From Alloalcanivorax venustensis ISO4 (GTDB taxonomy: Bacteria > Pseudomonadota > Gammaproteobacteria > Pseudomonadales > Alcanivoracaceae): DNA of 38,949 nt. The translations under genes were made by a program, and so were the position numbers. Numbering within the stretch: the first letter of the stretch is position 1; every line of letters starts with the position of its first letter. The notes beneath the pieces were generated by a model. That model worked only from the letters and a program-made list of their open reading frames with translations, did no database searches and had not been told where the DNA came from. The stretch spans positions 1-38,949 of the forward strand of contig NZ_ARXR01000025.1 of NCBI RefSeq assembly GCF_015356855.1. The letters are read 5' to 3'. Shown piece by piece: positions 23,398-32,333 of this stretch.

Positions 23398-23431
23398 TGG
23401 TACGTCTGTACTATATTGTACTATCGTACCA
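23398..23431. promoter_or_regulatory. 34-bp GTAC dyad upstream of the lipoprotein gene
   Basis: Outer perfect arms TGGTACG and CGTACCA enclose two more GTAC tetramers. The four GTAC cores are at offsets 3, 11, 21 and 29, so the whole element is symmetric with 8-10-8 spacing. It lies 66 bases before the lipoprotein ATG. An overlapping CCAAT-T-ATTGG dyad (23429-23439) adjoins it. It is a likely operator for a dimeric or tetrameric regulator; the regulator is not identified. Confidence 0.65.
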
Positions 23432-23495
23432 ATTATTGGCCAGTAAAAGTCAACGCGCCGTGCTCGATTTCACATTCTCCGCCCGGTGATGCCCC

Positions 23496-24341
23496 TTAAT
23501 CCGCCTTCAGGCGCTCGCACACGGCCCGCGCCACCCGCGGGCTGTAGAGCAAAGCGCAATGGCCCAGGTAGGGCAGGTGCAGGTTCTCCTCCGCGTCCGC
23601 CAGGGTGGCGGTGGAGGCGGGCATCACGAAGTTGTCCAGCTCTGAGTAGAGGCAATAGAAGCGTGCCTCGCCCGGGCACTGGCCGCCTTCCGCCAGTTCC
23701 TCGAGGAAGGGGCTGCGGTAACGCATCTGCGCGGCCGCGCCCCGGGCCGGGAACAGCGAGGAAATGCGGGTGCCGTAGTGGGGGCTGCCCAGAGTGATCA
23801 CCTTGTTCACCTTGCCGGCCAGGCCCAGGTTCTTCAGGGCATAGCGGGTCAGCGGTCCGCCCATGGAGTGGCACACCAGGTCCACTTGCTCGGCGCCGGT
23901 GCGCGCCAGCACATTTTCCACGTGGCGGGCGACCTGGGCGGCGAGCTTGCGGGCGTTGATGTGCGGCGGCGTGTAGCTCACCGCGTAGACGTTGCGGAAG
24001 CCCTGGCGCCGCAGCCGCCACTGCATCCACAGAAAGTTGGCGCTGTTGCCGCCGTAGCCGTGCACCAGGATCACCGGGCGGTGATCGCAGGCGCGCGCCC
24101 GCTTGGGCGAGGCGTCGTGGAGCAGACGCAATGGATAGGTGCCGCTGAGGAAGGTGAGGCTGGCCGCTTCCACCAGAATCGCCCGGGCCACCGCGCTACC
24201 GCGCAACGGGTCGCGCTCGCCCTCCGCCGGGGGCGCCTGGAAGTTACGCCGGTCGTAATGCCAGACCAGATAGAACGCCAGCGTTACATAGGTGGGGATC
24301 AGTATCACCACCACCAGAATCAGCGAAAGAATCCAAATCAT
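23496..24341 (-). CDS. Membrane-anchored alpha/beta-hydrolase (lipase-like)
   Basis: A 281-aa protein. One N-terminal transmembrane helix (about 3-26) is followed by an alpha/beta-hydrolase domain with the oxyanion segment VILVHGYGGNSANF (90-103) and nucleophile elbow VCHSMGG with Ser159. The elbow has Cys in place of the first Gly of GxSxG. The catalytic His is probably in LGHCALLYSP near the C-terminus. The ATG at 24341 has GGGAGC upstream and the TM helix follows at once. It is probably a periplasm-facing lipase or esterase; substrate unknown. Confidence 0.85.
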   Translation of the reverse strand: MIWILSLILVVVILIPTYVTLAFYLVWHYDRRNFQAPPAEGERDPLRGSAVARAILVEAASLTFLSGTYPLRLLHDASPKRARACDHRPVILVHGYGGNSANFLWMQWRLRRQGFRNVYAVSYTPPHINARKLAAQVARHVENVLARTGAEQVDLVCHSMGGPLTRYALKNLGLAGKVNKVITLGSPHYGTRISSLFPARGAAAQMRYRSPFLEELAEGGQCPGEARFYCLYSELDNFVMPASTATLADAEENLHLPYLGHCALLYSPRVARAVCERLKAD

Positions 24342-24542
24342 CGTCGTGCTCCCTGGTCCCCGGGGTCGTGCCGGTATGGAAAACGCTCTGACACTAACCA
24401 GCGGCCATCCTGGACACAACGCACCCTGCCCGATTGTCGGACCAGCCCGGCCATTGACTTCCCGGCGGCGGCGCGCCCCGGATGCAGCGGACCCGCCGCC
24501 GTGGCACACTTCCGTTCCTTAACTCTTCACGACGGGCAAGGC

Positions 24543-25463
24543 ATGAAAGACAGGGCGATCGTTAATGAAGTGGGGCTGCGCGACGGCCTGCAGAATCAAC
24601 CGGTGACGGTGGGCACCGAGGCCAAGGCGGCCATCGCACGGGCACTGGTGGGCGCCGGTGTGCGCTACCTGGAGCCGGTCAGCTTCGTCAGCCCCAAGGC
24701 GATTCCGCAGATGGCCGACGCGGCGGCGCTGACGCCGCTGCTGCCCCGGGACGAGGGCCTGCACTACACCGCCCTGGTGCCCAACCTGAAGGGCTACCAG
24801 CTGGCCCGCGACGCCGGCTACCCCACCGTGGCGCTGGTGCTGTCCACCACCGACACCTTCAACCAGCGCAACCTGAACATGAGCCTGGAGCAGGCGACGG
24901 CCAGTTGCGAGGCGATCATCCAGGCCGCCCGCGCCGACGGCGTGGCCACCCGCACCTATATTTCCGGCGCCTTCGCCTGCCCCTACGACGGGCCGGTGCC
25001 GGTGACGCTGCCACAGCGTCTCACCGAACGCATGTTCCAGGCCGGCAGCGACGAGGTAGCCATCGCCGACACCATCGGCGCCGGCAACCCACAGCAGATG
25101 AAGGACATCATGGCGCCGCTGATTCGCGACTTCGGGGCGGAGCGGTTCTACGTGCACCTGCACGACACCCGTGGCCTGGCGGCGGCCATGGCCTGGGCCG
25201 CCCTGGATCTGGGCGTGCGCCGCTTCGATGCGTCGCTGGGCGGCCTGGGCGGCTGCCCGTTCGCGCCGGGCGCCACCGGCAATGTGGCCACCGAGGATCT
25301 GGTCTACCTGCTGGAAAGCTGCGGCCTGGATACCGGCATCGAGATCCAGGCGCTGCGTGAGGCGGTGGCGCTGGCCGCCGAGGCCACCGAGCGGCCGCTG
25401 GGTGGCCGCATTCTCACCTGGATCGAGAGTCAGGAAGCGCGCGGCAAACAGATCACGCTGTAG
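24543..25463 (+). CDS. mvaB: Hydroxymethylglutaryl-CoA lyase
   Basis: A 306-aa TIM-barrel lyase of the HMGL-like family that splits HMG-CoA into acetyl-CoA and acetoacetate, the last step of leucine breakdown. Visible are EVGLRDGLQNQ (9-19, catalytic Arg13, metal ligand Asp14), YVHLHDTRG (two His metal ligands) and the signature GGLGGCPFAPGATGN near residue 235, which carries the active-site Cys. The ATG at 24543 follows CAAGG. It stands alone, not in a liu-type operon. It overlaps the convergent thioesterase by 11 bases. Confidence 0.92.
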   Translation: MKDRAIVNEVGLRDGLQNQPVTVGTEAKAAIARALVGAGVRYLEPVSFVSPKAIPQMADAAALTPLLPRDEGLHYTALVPNLKGYQLARDAGYPTVALVLSTTDTFNQRNLNMSLEQATASCEAIIQAARADGVATRTYISGAFACPYDGPVPVTLPQRLTERMFQAGSDEVAIADTIGAGNPQQMKDIMAPLIRDFGAERFYVHLHDTRGLAAAMAWAALDLGVRRFDASLGGLGGCPFAPGATGNVATEDLVYLLESCGLDTGIEIQALREAVALAAEATERPLGGRILTWIESQEARGKQITL

Positions 25464-26343
25464 GCGGCTGCAGCACCGCCATCTCGGCGCGCAGCGCGTC
25501 GGGCACCGGGGTGGGCCGGTGGGTGTCGCGGTCGATCAGCACCATCACGCTTTCCGCCATGGCCACCGGCCGGCCGTCCACAGCGGCGCGCCCGCGCAGC
25601 ACGAAGGAGCTGTTGCCGATGCCGGCCAGCTCGGAGCTCAACGCCACTTCGCCCATGCCGGTGTCCCAGCGCTGGTAGCGGATGTCGATGCGCGCCACCA
25701 GCAGCCCCAGGTTCGGCTGGCGCAGCATGGTCACCGAGCCGGCCCGGGCCTGCTCCAGGTAACGCGCCTGGGCCAGCTCGGAGAGCCGCCGGTCCGGGTC
25801 CAGGTCCGCGTAGCGGGCGGTCAGGGCCACCTGGCGCGGCCCCGGCTCGAAGGTTTCGGTCTCTTCCGGCAGCTCCGGCCAGGGCAGTAGTGGCTGACCG
25901 TCCACCTGTTCGGCGGCCAGGGCCCGGCGCGCCGCGTCCGGCAGCGCCACCCAGCGGGATGCCGCCCAGCCGGCTTCCCCCCAGGCGCCCATCAGGCACT
26001 CCTGCACGCCCACGCATTCGCCGCTCTGGAACAGCGCCTGCACCAGACGGTAGCTGTCGTCCTCCACCGCCACCAGGCGCACGGCGGCGGTGACTTCGTG
26101 GGGGTAGTGGGTCTCGCGCAGAAAGTGGGTCACGGTGCGGCGCGGGCGCAGCAGCACGTCGTCGGAATACCAGGCCCGGTCGCCGAGCACCGCCATGTGG
26201 AAGCGGGTGCGCGCTTCGGTGTGAAAGCTCTGCACCGCCACGTTGTTTACGTGCCGTTCGGTGTCCAGGTGGCTGTAATGCGGGTTGAATCGGATCGAGA
26301 ACGGGTAGGCGCCGGTCTCCAACTGCCAGGGCTGTGTTTTCAC
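25453..26343 (-). CDS. Double-hotdog acyl-CoA thioesterase
   Basis: A 296-aa protein with two tandem 4HBT-type hotdog folds. The first opens with FNPHYSHLDTERHVNN, the usual catalytic D/H loop. The second contains ALTARYADLDPDRRLSELAQ and the later RIDIRYQRWDTGMGEVAL strand pair. The start chosen is GTG at 26343 with GGAG upstream; the open frame continues further upstream but its ~57 extra residues look non-coding. It is divergent from the SDR gene. Likely hydrolyses medium- or long-chain acyl-CoA. Confidence 0.8.
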   Translation of the reverse strand: MKTQPWQLETGAYPFSIRFNPHYSHLDTERHVNNVAVQSFHTEARTRFHMAVLGDRAWYSDDVLLRPRRTVTHFLRETHYPHEVTAAVRLVAVEDDSYRLVQALFQSGECVGVQECLMGAWGEAGWAASRWVALPDAARRALAAEQVDGQPLLPWPELPEETETFEPGPRQVALTARYADLDPDRRLSELAQARYLEQARAGSVTMLRQPNLGLLVARIDIRYQRWDTGMGEVALSSELAGIGNSSFVLRGRAAVDGRPVAMAESVMVLIDRDTHRPTPVPDALRAEMAVLQPPTA

Positions 26344-26513
26344 TCGAGGGCTCCACGACTGCGTTTCACGGATCAAACGCGCATCAAAGGGCAAAGCCCG
26401 GCGCCGCGCAACCCCGGTGTCCGAAGCCGCCGGCTTTTCGTCGCAAACGGTGGTTGCGGGTACCGGCCCGGCCCCGAATGATGGTCGCAAACAACACAAC
26501 GAGGAGCCCGACA

Positions 26514-27317
26514 ATGAGCGAACCGCAAACCCGTAGCGTGCAGCAACTGATGGATCTGAGCGGCCGTACCGCCCTGGTTACCGGCGGGTCCCGGGGGCTG
26601 GGGCTGCAGATGGCCCAGGCCCTGGGCGAAGCCGGGGCGCGGCTGGTGATCAGCTCACGCAAGGCGAACGAGCTCGAAGAAGCCGCCGAACAACTGCGCG
26701 CCGCCGGTATCGACGTGACCCCGCTGGCGGTGGACCTGGCCGACGAGGACGCGGTGATGGGTCTGGCGGACCGGGCGCTGGAGGTGCTGGGCCGGGTGGA
26801 CATTCTGGTCAACAACGCCGGCGCCTCCTGGGGCGCGCCCGCCGAGGATTACCCGCTGGAAGGCTGGGACAAGGTGATGACGCTGAACGTGCGCAACCTG
26901 TTCCTGCTGACCCGGGAAATCGGCCGGCGCAGCATGATCCCCAACGGCGGCGGCCGGGTGGTCAACGTCGCGTCCAACGCGGCCCTGGGCGGCAACCGGG
27001 ATTTCATGCAGGCGGTGGGCTACAACACCAGCAAGGGCGCGGTGGTGACCTTCACCCGCGCGCTGGCGGCGGAATGGGGCGCCTACAACATCACCGTCAA
27101 CGCCATCGGCCCGGGCGTGTTTCCCAGCAAGATGTCGCGCTATCTCACCGATCGGCACGGCGTCGAGGCGCTGGCCGCGCGGGTGCCGCTTAACCGGGTC
27201 GGCGACGAGGAGGATCTGAAAGGCACGGTGCTGCTGTTCGCGTCCGACGCCGGCAAGCACATCACCGGGCAGTTCCTGGTGGTGGACGGTGGCGCCAGCG
27301 CCATGATCGCCGGCTGA
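26514..27317 (+). CDS. Short-chain dehydrogenase/reductase (SDR family)
   Basis: A 267-aa classical SDR. The cofactor loop is TGGSRGLGLQMA (about 24-35), the NNAG motif is in ILVNNAGASWG, and the catalytic Ser, Tyr and Lys are in NVASNAAL and GYNTSKGAV. The C-terminus GQFLVVDGGASAM is typical of the gluconate-5-dehydrogenase/FabG-like group. The ATG at 26514 follows GAGGAG. The substrate is unknown; the neighbourhood suggests a hydroxyacyl or alcohol intermediate. A short hairpin follows the stop. Confidence 0.88.
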   Translation: MSEPQTRSVQQLMDLSGRTALVTGGSRGLGLQMAQALGEAGARLVISSRKANELEEAAEQLRAAGIDVTPLAVDLADEDAVMGLADRALEVLGRVDILVNNAGASWGAPAEDYPLEGWDKVMTLNVRNLFLLTREIGRRSMIPNGGGRVVNVASNAALGGNRDFMQAVGYNTSKGAVVTFTRALAAEWGAYNITVNAIGPGVFPSKMSRYLTDRHGVEALAARVPLNRVGDEEDLKGTVLLFASDAGKHITGQFLVVDGGASAMIAG

Positions 27318-27318
27318 A

Positions 27319-27341
27319 CCGGCGCCCGGGGAGGGCGCCGG
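27319..27341. terminator. Bidirectional hairpin between SDR gene and yggT
   Basis: CCGGCGCCC/GGGCGCCGG, 9-bp perfect arms with a five-base loop, two bases after the SDR stop and ten before the convergent yggT stop. No T run on either side, so its terminator role is inferred from position. Confidence 0.45.
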
Positions 27342-27350
27342 CGAGTCCGG

Positions 27351-27899
27351 TCAGTGCAGCTGGAACAGAATCTTCAGCAGCTGCACGCCGAGCAGCACGA
27401 TCAGCGGGCTCAGGTCGAGCCCGCCCATGTCCGGCAGCAGGCGGCGCACCGGCGCCATCAGCGGCTCGGTGATCTGGATCACCACCCGCACCACCGGGTT
27501 GGAGGGGTCCGGCGCCACCCAGCTCAGGATCACCCGGACCAGCACCGCCCAGAACACGTAATCCAATATCAGCGAGGCCAGTTCCCGGAGCGTGTAGACG
27601 AGCAGTTGCGGCCCGATACCCGCCGGCAGGCCGCCGATCTGGATGGTCAGCAGCATCAGCGCCTTGGCCACGATCAGAATCAGGATCAGCACCAGGGAGG
27701 CAATATCCAGCCCCCGGTAGCCGGGGATGAGGCGGCGCAGCGGTGCCAGCAACGGGTTGGTGGCGCGCAATACGAATTGCGAAATGGGGTTGTAGAAGTC
27801 CGCGCGCGCCAACTGCAGCACGAAGCGGGTCAGAACGATAAAGATGTATACGCTGAATGCGAAATCAATCAGGAAGACCGCGGCGCCCTGAGGATTCAT
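27351..27899 (-). CDS. yggT: YggT-family membrane protein
   Basis: A 182-aa protein made of two tandem YggT repeats, each a pair of transmembrane helices with the conserved motif NPxxxxL...P between them: FYNPISQFVLRATNPLLAPL (about 36-55) and PSNPVVRVVIQITEPLMAPV (about 131-150). Function is not firmly known; the gene is usually linked to proC and yggS as here. It is the third gene of the minus-strand run. Confidence 0.9.
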   Translation of the reverse strand: MNPQGAAVFLIDFAFSVYIFIVLTRFVLQLARADFYNPISQFVLRATNPLLAPLRRLIPGYRGLDIASLVLILILIVAKALMLLTIQIGGLPAGIGPQLLVYTLRELASLILDYVFWAVLVRVILSWVAPDPSNPVVRVVIQITEPLMAPVRRLLPDMGGLDLSPLIVLLGVQLLKILFQLH

Positions 27900-27995
27900 G
27901 ACGACTCCAGACTGTTCGTGTGGCGACAGAGTATTGGGGTAAAGGCGGCCGGTTTCAAATTTTTGGTCGGGCGGAGTCCGCCCGACCTCAAAGCA

Positions 27996-28805
27996 TTAGC
28001 CGGAAAGCTGCTCGGAGCGCTCGCGGGCGGCGGCCACGGCGGCCTGCACCTGCTCGCGCAGACCGGCTTCTTCGAACACCTGCAGGGCGGCGGCGGTGGT
28101 GCCGCCAGGGCTGGTGACCCGCTGGCGCAGCACGTCCGGGCCGTCTTCGCTGGTGATCGCCAGCTGGGAGGCGCCCCAGGCGGTCTGCAGCACCAGCTGC
28201 CGCGCGGTGGCGGCGGACAACCCCTGGGCCCGGGCGGCGTCGATCAGCGCTTCCATGAGCAGGAAGAAGTAGGCCGGGCCGGAGCCGGACACCGCGGTGA
28301 CCGCGTCCAGCTCGCCTTCGGTCTCGAACCAGAAGGTCAGGCCCACGGCGCTGAGAATCTGGCCGGCCATCTCTTTCTGCTCGGCGCTCACGTCCGGCGC
28401 GGCGTACAGGCCGGTGGCGCCGGCCTGCACCAGCGACGGGGTGTTCGGCATGCAGCGCACGATGGGCGCCTCGCCGAGCCAGTTACGCAGGTTGTCCACG
28501 GTGACGCCGGCGGCGATCGAGATGATCAGCGGCTGGCGCTCTTCGATGATCTCGCGCAGGGCGGCGCAGGCGTCGCCCATCACCTGGGGCTTCACCGCCA
28601 GCACCAGCACGTCCACGCGGCGCGCCACGTCCAGGTTGTCGCGGCTGACATGAACGCGGTGCAACTGGGCCACTTCGTCGAGGCGGTCCTGGGAGGGGTC
28701 GCTCATCCAGATGCGGGCCGGGCGGATCCCCTTGGCGATCATGCCGCCCGCCAGACTGTTCGCCATGTTACCGGCGCCGATGAAGCCGATCAGTTGTTGT
28801 GCCAT
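27996..28805 (-). CDS. proC: Pyrroline-5-carboxylate reductase
   Basis: A 269-aa enzyme that makes proline from pyrroline-5-carboxylate with NADPH. The Rossmann loop FIGAGNMANSLAGG (8-21) starts the protein, AVKPQ follows, and the signature SGSGPAYFFLLMEALIDA lies at about residues 173-190. Length is normal. It lies 16 bases after yggS and about 95 before yggT on the minus strand, the common yggS-proC-yggT order. Confidence 0.95.
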   Translation of the reverse strand: MAQQLIGFIGAGNMANSLAGGMIAKGIRPARIWMSDPSQDRLDEVAQLHRVHVSRDNLDVARRVDVLVLAVKPQVMGDACAALREIIEERQPLIISIAAGVTVDNLRNWLGEAPIVRCMPNTPSLVQAGATGLYAAPDVSAEQKEMAGQILSAVGLTFWFETEGELDAVTAVSGSGPAYFFLLMEALIDAARAQGLSAATARQLVLQTAWGASQLAITSEDGPDVLRQRVTSPGGTTAAALQVFEEAGLREQVQAAVAAARERSEQLSG

Positions 28806-28821
28806 AAGCTGCGTCGTCCTT

Positions 28822-29517
28822 TCAGCGAGTGTCCTTGGGCGGACGCGGGCCGAACAGGGCGGTGCCCAGCCGCACCAGGGTGGCGCCTTCTTCGATGGCC
28901 ACCGTGTAGTCCGCGCTCATACCCATGGAGAGGGTGTCGAGGGCCGGCATTGTATTGCGCAATTGTGACAGTGTCATGGCGAGGGCGTGGAAAGCGGCGC
29001 GGTTGTGGTCGTCGCTGTCGGCGCGGGGAATCGCCATCAGCCCGCGCAGGCGCAGGCGCGGCCAGTCGGCGAATCCGGCGGCCAGCGCTTCCACCTGATC
29101 CAGGGCGACCCCGCTTTTGCTGGCTTCGTCGTCCACATTGACCTGGATGCAGACGTTGAGCGGCGGCAGGTGGTCCGGGCGCTGCTCGTTGAGCCGGCGC
29201 GCCACCTTGGCGCGGCCCACGGTGTGCACCCAGTCGAAATGGGCGGCGATGTCGCGGGTCTTGTTGGACTGGATCGGGCCGATGAAATGCCACGCCAGCC
29301 CCCGGTCCGCCAGGGCGGGCATCTTGTCGAGGGCTTCCTGGAGGTAGTTTTCACCGAAATGGCGCTGGCCCTGGTCGGCGAGCGCGGCGATCTCGTCGGC
29401 GCCGCGGGTCTTGCTGACCGCCAGCAGGGTGACGCTTTGCGGGGCCCGGCCGGCGCCGGCGCAGGCGGCGTCGATCCGTGCGCGAATCGAGGTTAGCGGG
29501 GTATCGGTTTCGGGCAT
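28822..29517 (-). CDS. yggS: YggS-family pyridoxal-phosphate homeostasis protein
   Basis: A 231-aa PLP-binding TIM-barrel protein (PROSC family) with no known catalysis; it buffers intracellular PLP. The cofactor lysine is Lys36 in LLAVSKTR, and HFGENYLQEALDKM, WHFIGPIQSNKTR and SMGMSADYTVAIEEG are family signatures. First gene of the minus-strand run, divergent from pilT across 81 bases. Confidence 0.94.
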   Translation of the reverse strand: MPETDTPLTSIRARIDAACAGAGRAPQSVTLLAVSKTRGADEIAALADQGQRHFGENYLQEALDKMPALADRGLAWHFIGPIQSNKTRDIAAHFDWVHTVGRAKVARRLNEQRPDHLPPLNVCIQVNVDDEASKSGVALDQVEALAAGFADWPRLRLRGLMAIPRADSDDHNRAAFHALAMTLSQLRNTMPALDTLSMGMSADYTVAIEEGATLVRLGTALFGPRPPKDTR

Positions 29518-29598
29518 GATTGAATGGCTCTCGGCGAGCGGTTAGTTTAAGGACCTATACCGTCCTGCGAAATTCTACTGAGAAGAATACATAAACCC

Positions 29599-30633
29599 AT
29601 GGATATCACCGAACTGCTTGCCTTCAGCGCCAAAAACGGCGCCTCGGATTTGCACCTTTCCGCCGGCCTGCCCCCGATGATCCGGGTGGACGGCGACGTG
29701 CGCCGTATCAATCTGCCGGCCATGGAGCACAAGGAAGTGCACGCGCTCGTTTATGACATCATGAACGACAAGCAGCGCAAGGATTACGAGGAGTTCCTGG
29801 AGACCGACTTCTCGTTCGACGTGCCCGGCGTGGCCCGTTTCCGGGTCAACGCCTTCAACCAGAACCGCGGCGCCGGCGCCGTGTTCCGGACCATTCCCTC
29901 CAAGGTGCTGACCATGGAGGACCTGGGCATGGGCAAGGTGTTCCAGAAGATATCCGATTTCCCACGCGGCATCGTGCTGGTGACCGGGCCCACCGGCTCG
30001 GGTAAATCCACCACCCTGGCGGCGATGATGGACTACATCAACGAGAGCCGCTACGAGCACATCCTCACCATCGAGGACCCGATCGAATTCGTGCACGAAT
30101 CCAAGAAGTGCCTGGTCAACCAGCGGGAAGTGCACCGCGACACCCTGGGCTTCGCCGAGGCGCTGCGCTCCGCCCTGCGGGAAGACCCGGACATTATTCT
30201 GGTGGGTGAGCTGCGGGACCTGGAGACCATCCGGCTGGCGCTCACCGCCGCCGAGACCGGCCACCTGGTGTTCGGCACCCTGCACACCACCTCGGCGGCC
30301 AAGACCATCGACCGGGTAGTGGACGTGTTCCCGGCGGAGGAGAAATCCATGGTCCGCTCAATGTTGTCGGAATCCCTGCAGGCGGTGATCTCGCAGACCC
30401 TGATGAAGAAAAACGGCGGCGGGCGGATCGCCGCCCACGAGATCATGATCGGCACCGCCGCGATCCGGAACCTGATCCGCGAGGACAAGGTGGCGCAGAT
30501 GTACTCCGCCATCCAGACCGGCGGCGCCCTGGGCATGCAGACCCTGGACCAGTGCCTGCAGGGCCTGGTGAAGAAAGGCCTGGTGGCCCGTCAGGCGGCC
30601 CAGGAAAAAGCCAAGAACCCGGACGCCATCTGA
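29599..30633 (+). CDS. pilT: Type IV pilus retraction ATPase PilT
   Basis: A 344-aa hexameric ATPase that drives pilus depolymerisation and twitching. Walker A GPTGSGKS is at 130-137, the Asp box LTIEDPIEF at about 157-165, Walker B DPDIILVGE at about 196-204 and the His box GTLHT near 226-230. AIRNLIREDKVAQMYSAIQ is the usual PilT C-terminal signature. Fourteen bases before pilU. Confidence 0.96.
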   Translation: MDITELLAFSAKNGASDLHLSAGLPPMIRVDGDVRRINLPAMEHKEVHALVYDIMNDKQRKDYEEFLETDFSFDVPGVARFRVNAFNQNRGAGAVFRTIPSKVLTMEDLGMGKVFQKISDFPRGIVLVTGPTGSGKSTTLAAMMDYINESRYEHILTIEDPIEFVHESKKCLVNQREVHRDTLGFAEALRSALREDPDIILVGELRDLETIRLALTAAETGHLVFGTLHTTSAAKTIDRVVDVFPAEEKSMVRSMLSESLQAVISQTLMKKNGGGRIAAHEIMIGTAAIRNLIREDKVAQMYSAIQTGGALGMQTLDQCLQGLVKKGLVARQAAQEKAKNPDAI

Positions 30634-30646
30634 TTGGGGCAAGCGC

Positions 30647-31771
30647 ATGGAATTTGAAGACCTTCTTAAACTGATGGTGCAGAAAGGCGGCTCGGACCTG
30701 TTCATCACCGCCGGCGTGCCGCCGAGCATGAAAATTCACGGCAAGGTGCTGCCGGTGACGCGCAACGCCCTGACCCCGGACATGACCCGGGACATCGTGC
30801 TCAGCACCATGAACGAAAAGCAGCGCAAGGAATTCCTCGAACACCACGAGTGCAACTTCGCGATTTCCGCCCGCGGCATCGGCCGGTTCCGGGCCAGCGC
30901 CTTTTACCAGCGCAACCTGGTGGGCATGGTGCTGCGCCGCATCGAGACCAAGATTCCCAACGTGGACGAGCTGCGCCTGCCGCCGGTGATCAAGGACCTG
31001 GCGATGACCAAGCGCGGCCTGGTGATTTTCGTCGGCGCCACCGGCACCGGTAAATCCACCTCGCTGGCGTCGATGATCGGCCACCGCAACAAGAACTCCA
31101 AAGGGCACATCATCTCCATCGAGGACCCGATCGAATTCATCCACCAGCACCAGGGTTGCATCGTCACGCAACGGGAAGTGGGCATCGACACGGAATCCTT
31201 CGAGGTGGCGCTGAAGAACACCCTGCGTCAGGCGCCGGACGTGATTCTGATCGGCGAGGTGCGCAGCCGCGAGGTGATGGACCACGCCATCGCGTTCGCC
31301 GAGACCGGCCACCTCTGCCTGGCCACCCTGCACGCCAACAACGCCAACCAGGCGCTGGACCGCATCATTCACTTCTTCCCGGCGGATCGCCATAACCAGC
31401 TTTACATGGACCTGTCGCTGAACCTGCGCGGCATCGTCGCCCAGCAGCTGATCCCCACCCCGGACGGCAAGGGCCGGCGCGCCGCCATCGAAGTGCTGCT
31501 CAACACGCCGCTGGTGTCCGACCATATCCGCAAGGGCGAGATTCACCTGCTGAAAGCGTTGATGAGCAAGTCCCGGGAACAGGGCATGCAGACCTTCGAC
31601 CAGGCACTCTACGATCTCTACGACGCCGGCGAGATCACCTACGAGGACGCCATCGCCCACGCCGACTCGCCCAACGACCTGCGCCTGATGATCAAGCTCG
31701 GCAACGAAACCGACGCCACCAGTCTGGATCACGCCACCCGCGGCCTGACCATCGAAGGCGACCACGACTAG
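30647..31771 (+). CDS. pilU: PilT-dependent retraction ATPase PilU
   Basis: A 374-aa paralogue of PilT that adds force to retraction. Walker A GATGTGKS is at 130-137, with the Asp box SIEDPIEF and Walker B APDVILIGE following. C-terminal ~30 residues extend beyond the PilT core, as usual for PilU. It directly follows pilT. The adjacent 13-bp inverted repeat after its stop may end this transcript. Confidence 0.95.
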   Translation: MEFEDLLKLMVQKGGSDLFITAGVPPSMKIHGKVLPVTRNALTPDMTRDIVLSTMNEKQRKEFLEHHECNFAISARGIGRFRASAFYQRNLVGMVLRRIETKIPNVDELRLPPVIKDLAMTKRGLVIFVGATGTGKSTSLASMIGHRNKNSKGHIISIEDPIEFIHQHQGCIVTQREVGIDTESFEVALKNTLRQAPDVILIGEVRSREVMDHAIAFAETGHLCLATLHANNANQALDRIIHFFPADRHNQLYMDLSLNLRGIVAQQLIPTPDGKGRRAAIEVLLNTPLVSDHIRKGEIHLLKALMSKSREQGMQTFDQALYDLYDAGEITYEDAIAHADSPNDLRLMIKLGNETDATSLDHATRGLTIEGDHD

Positions 31772-31799
31772 CCGGCGTTTATCCTTCTTTTACGGTCGG

Positions 31800-31850
31800 C
31801 CGGGCAAGAGTGCACCTATCCTTCACGGACGGGCTCCCACTCTTGCCCGG
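31800..31850. repeat. 13-bp perfect inverted repeat between pilU and osmC
   Basis: CCGGGCAAGAGTG (31800-31812) and CACTCTTGCCCGG (31838-31850) are exact complements separated by 25 bases. No T run follows, so this could be a terminator-like hairpin for pilU or an operator for the OsmC gene 25 bases further on. Confidence 0.6.
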
Positions 31851-31874
31851 ACATTCGTATCGGGAGGCAACGTC

Positions 31875-32297
31875 ATGAACAAGTTCGCATCCGCCCACTG
31901 GGAAGGCGACATCAAGAAGGGCAAAGGCACCATTTCCACGCAAAGCGGTGCCCTCAAGGAACAGCCCTACGGTTTCAACACCCGCTTCGAGGACGAGCCC
32001 GGCACCAACCCGGAAGAGCTGATCGGCGCCGCCCACGCCGGTTGTTTCTCGATGGCGTTTTCGCTGGAGCTGGGTAACGCCGGCTACACCGCCGACAGCA
32101 TCGACACCAAGGCGAAAGTGACCCTGGATAAAGACGGCGACGGCTTCAGCATCACCAAGATTCATCTGGATATGAACGCGAAGATTCCCGGCATCGACGA
32201 CGCCGAGTTTCAGAAAATCGCCAACGGCGCCAAGGAAGGGTGTCCGGTGTCCAAGGTGCTCAACGCTGAGATCACCCTGGACGCCAAACTCGGCTGA
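31875..32297 (+). CDS. osmC: OsmC-family peroxiredoxin-like protein
   Basis: A 140-aa OsmC protein. The reactive cysteines are Cys57 (AAHAGCFSMAF) and Cys123 (AKEGCPVSKVL), the typical OsmC pair for reduction of organic hydroperoxides. It differs clearly from the OsmC-fold protein at 19.7 kb. The ATG at 31875 follows GGGAGGCAACGTC. Confidence 0.93.
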   Translation: MNKFASAHWEGDIKKGKGTISTQSGALKEQPYGFNTRFEDEPGTNPEELIGAAHAGCFSMAFSLELGNAGYTADSIDTKAKVTLDKDGDGFSITKIHLDMNAKIPGIDDAEFQKIANGAKEGCPVSKVLNAEITLDAKLG

Positions 32298-32333
32298 AGG
32301 AGGTTGCGAGCGGGCCTGCTCCGAAAGCCGTCC

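Noticed and set aside
20338-23499. A very long open frame on the plus strand opposite the Ig-like lipoprotein gene (about 1050 codons)
   Set aside because: Its residues are a His/Gly/Ala/Arg-rich low-complexity mix typical of antisense frames in GC-rich coding DNA; the minus-strand frame has a lipobox and real domains.
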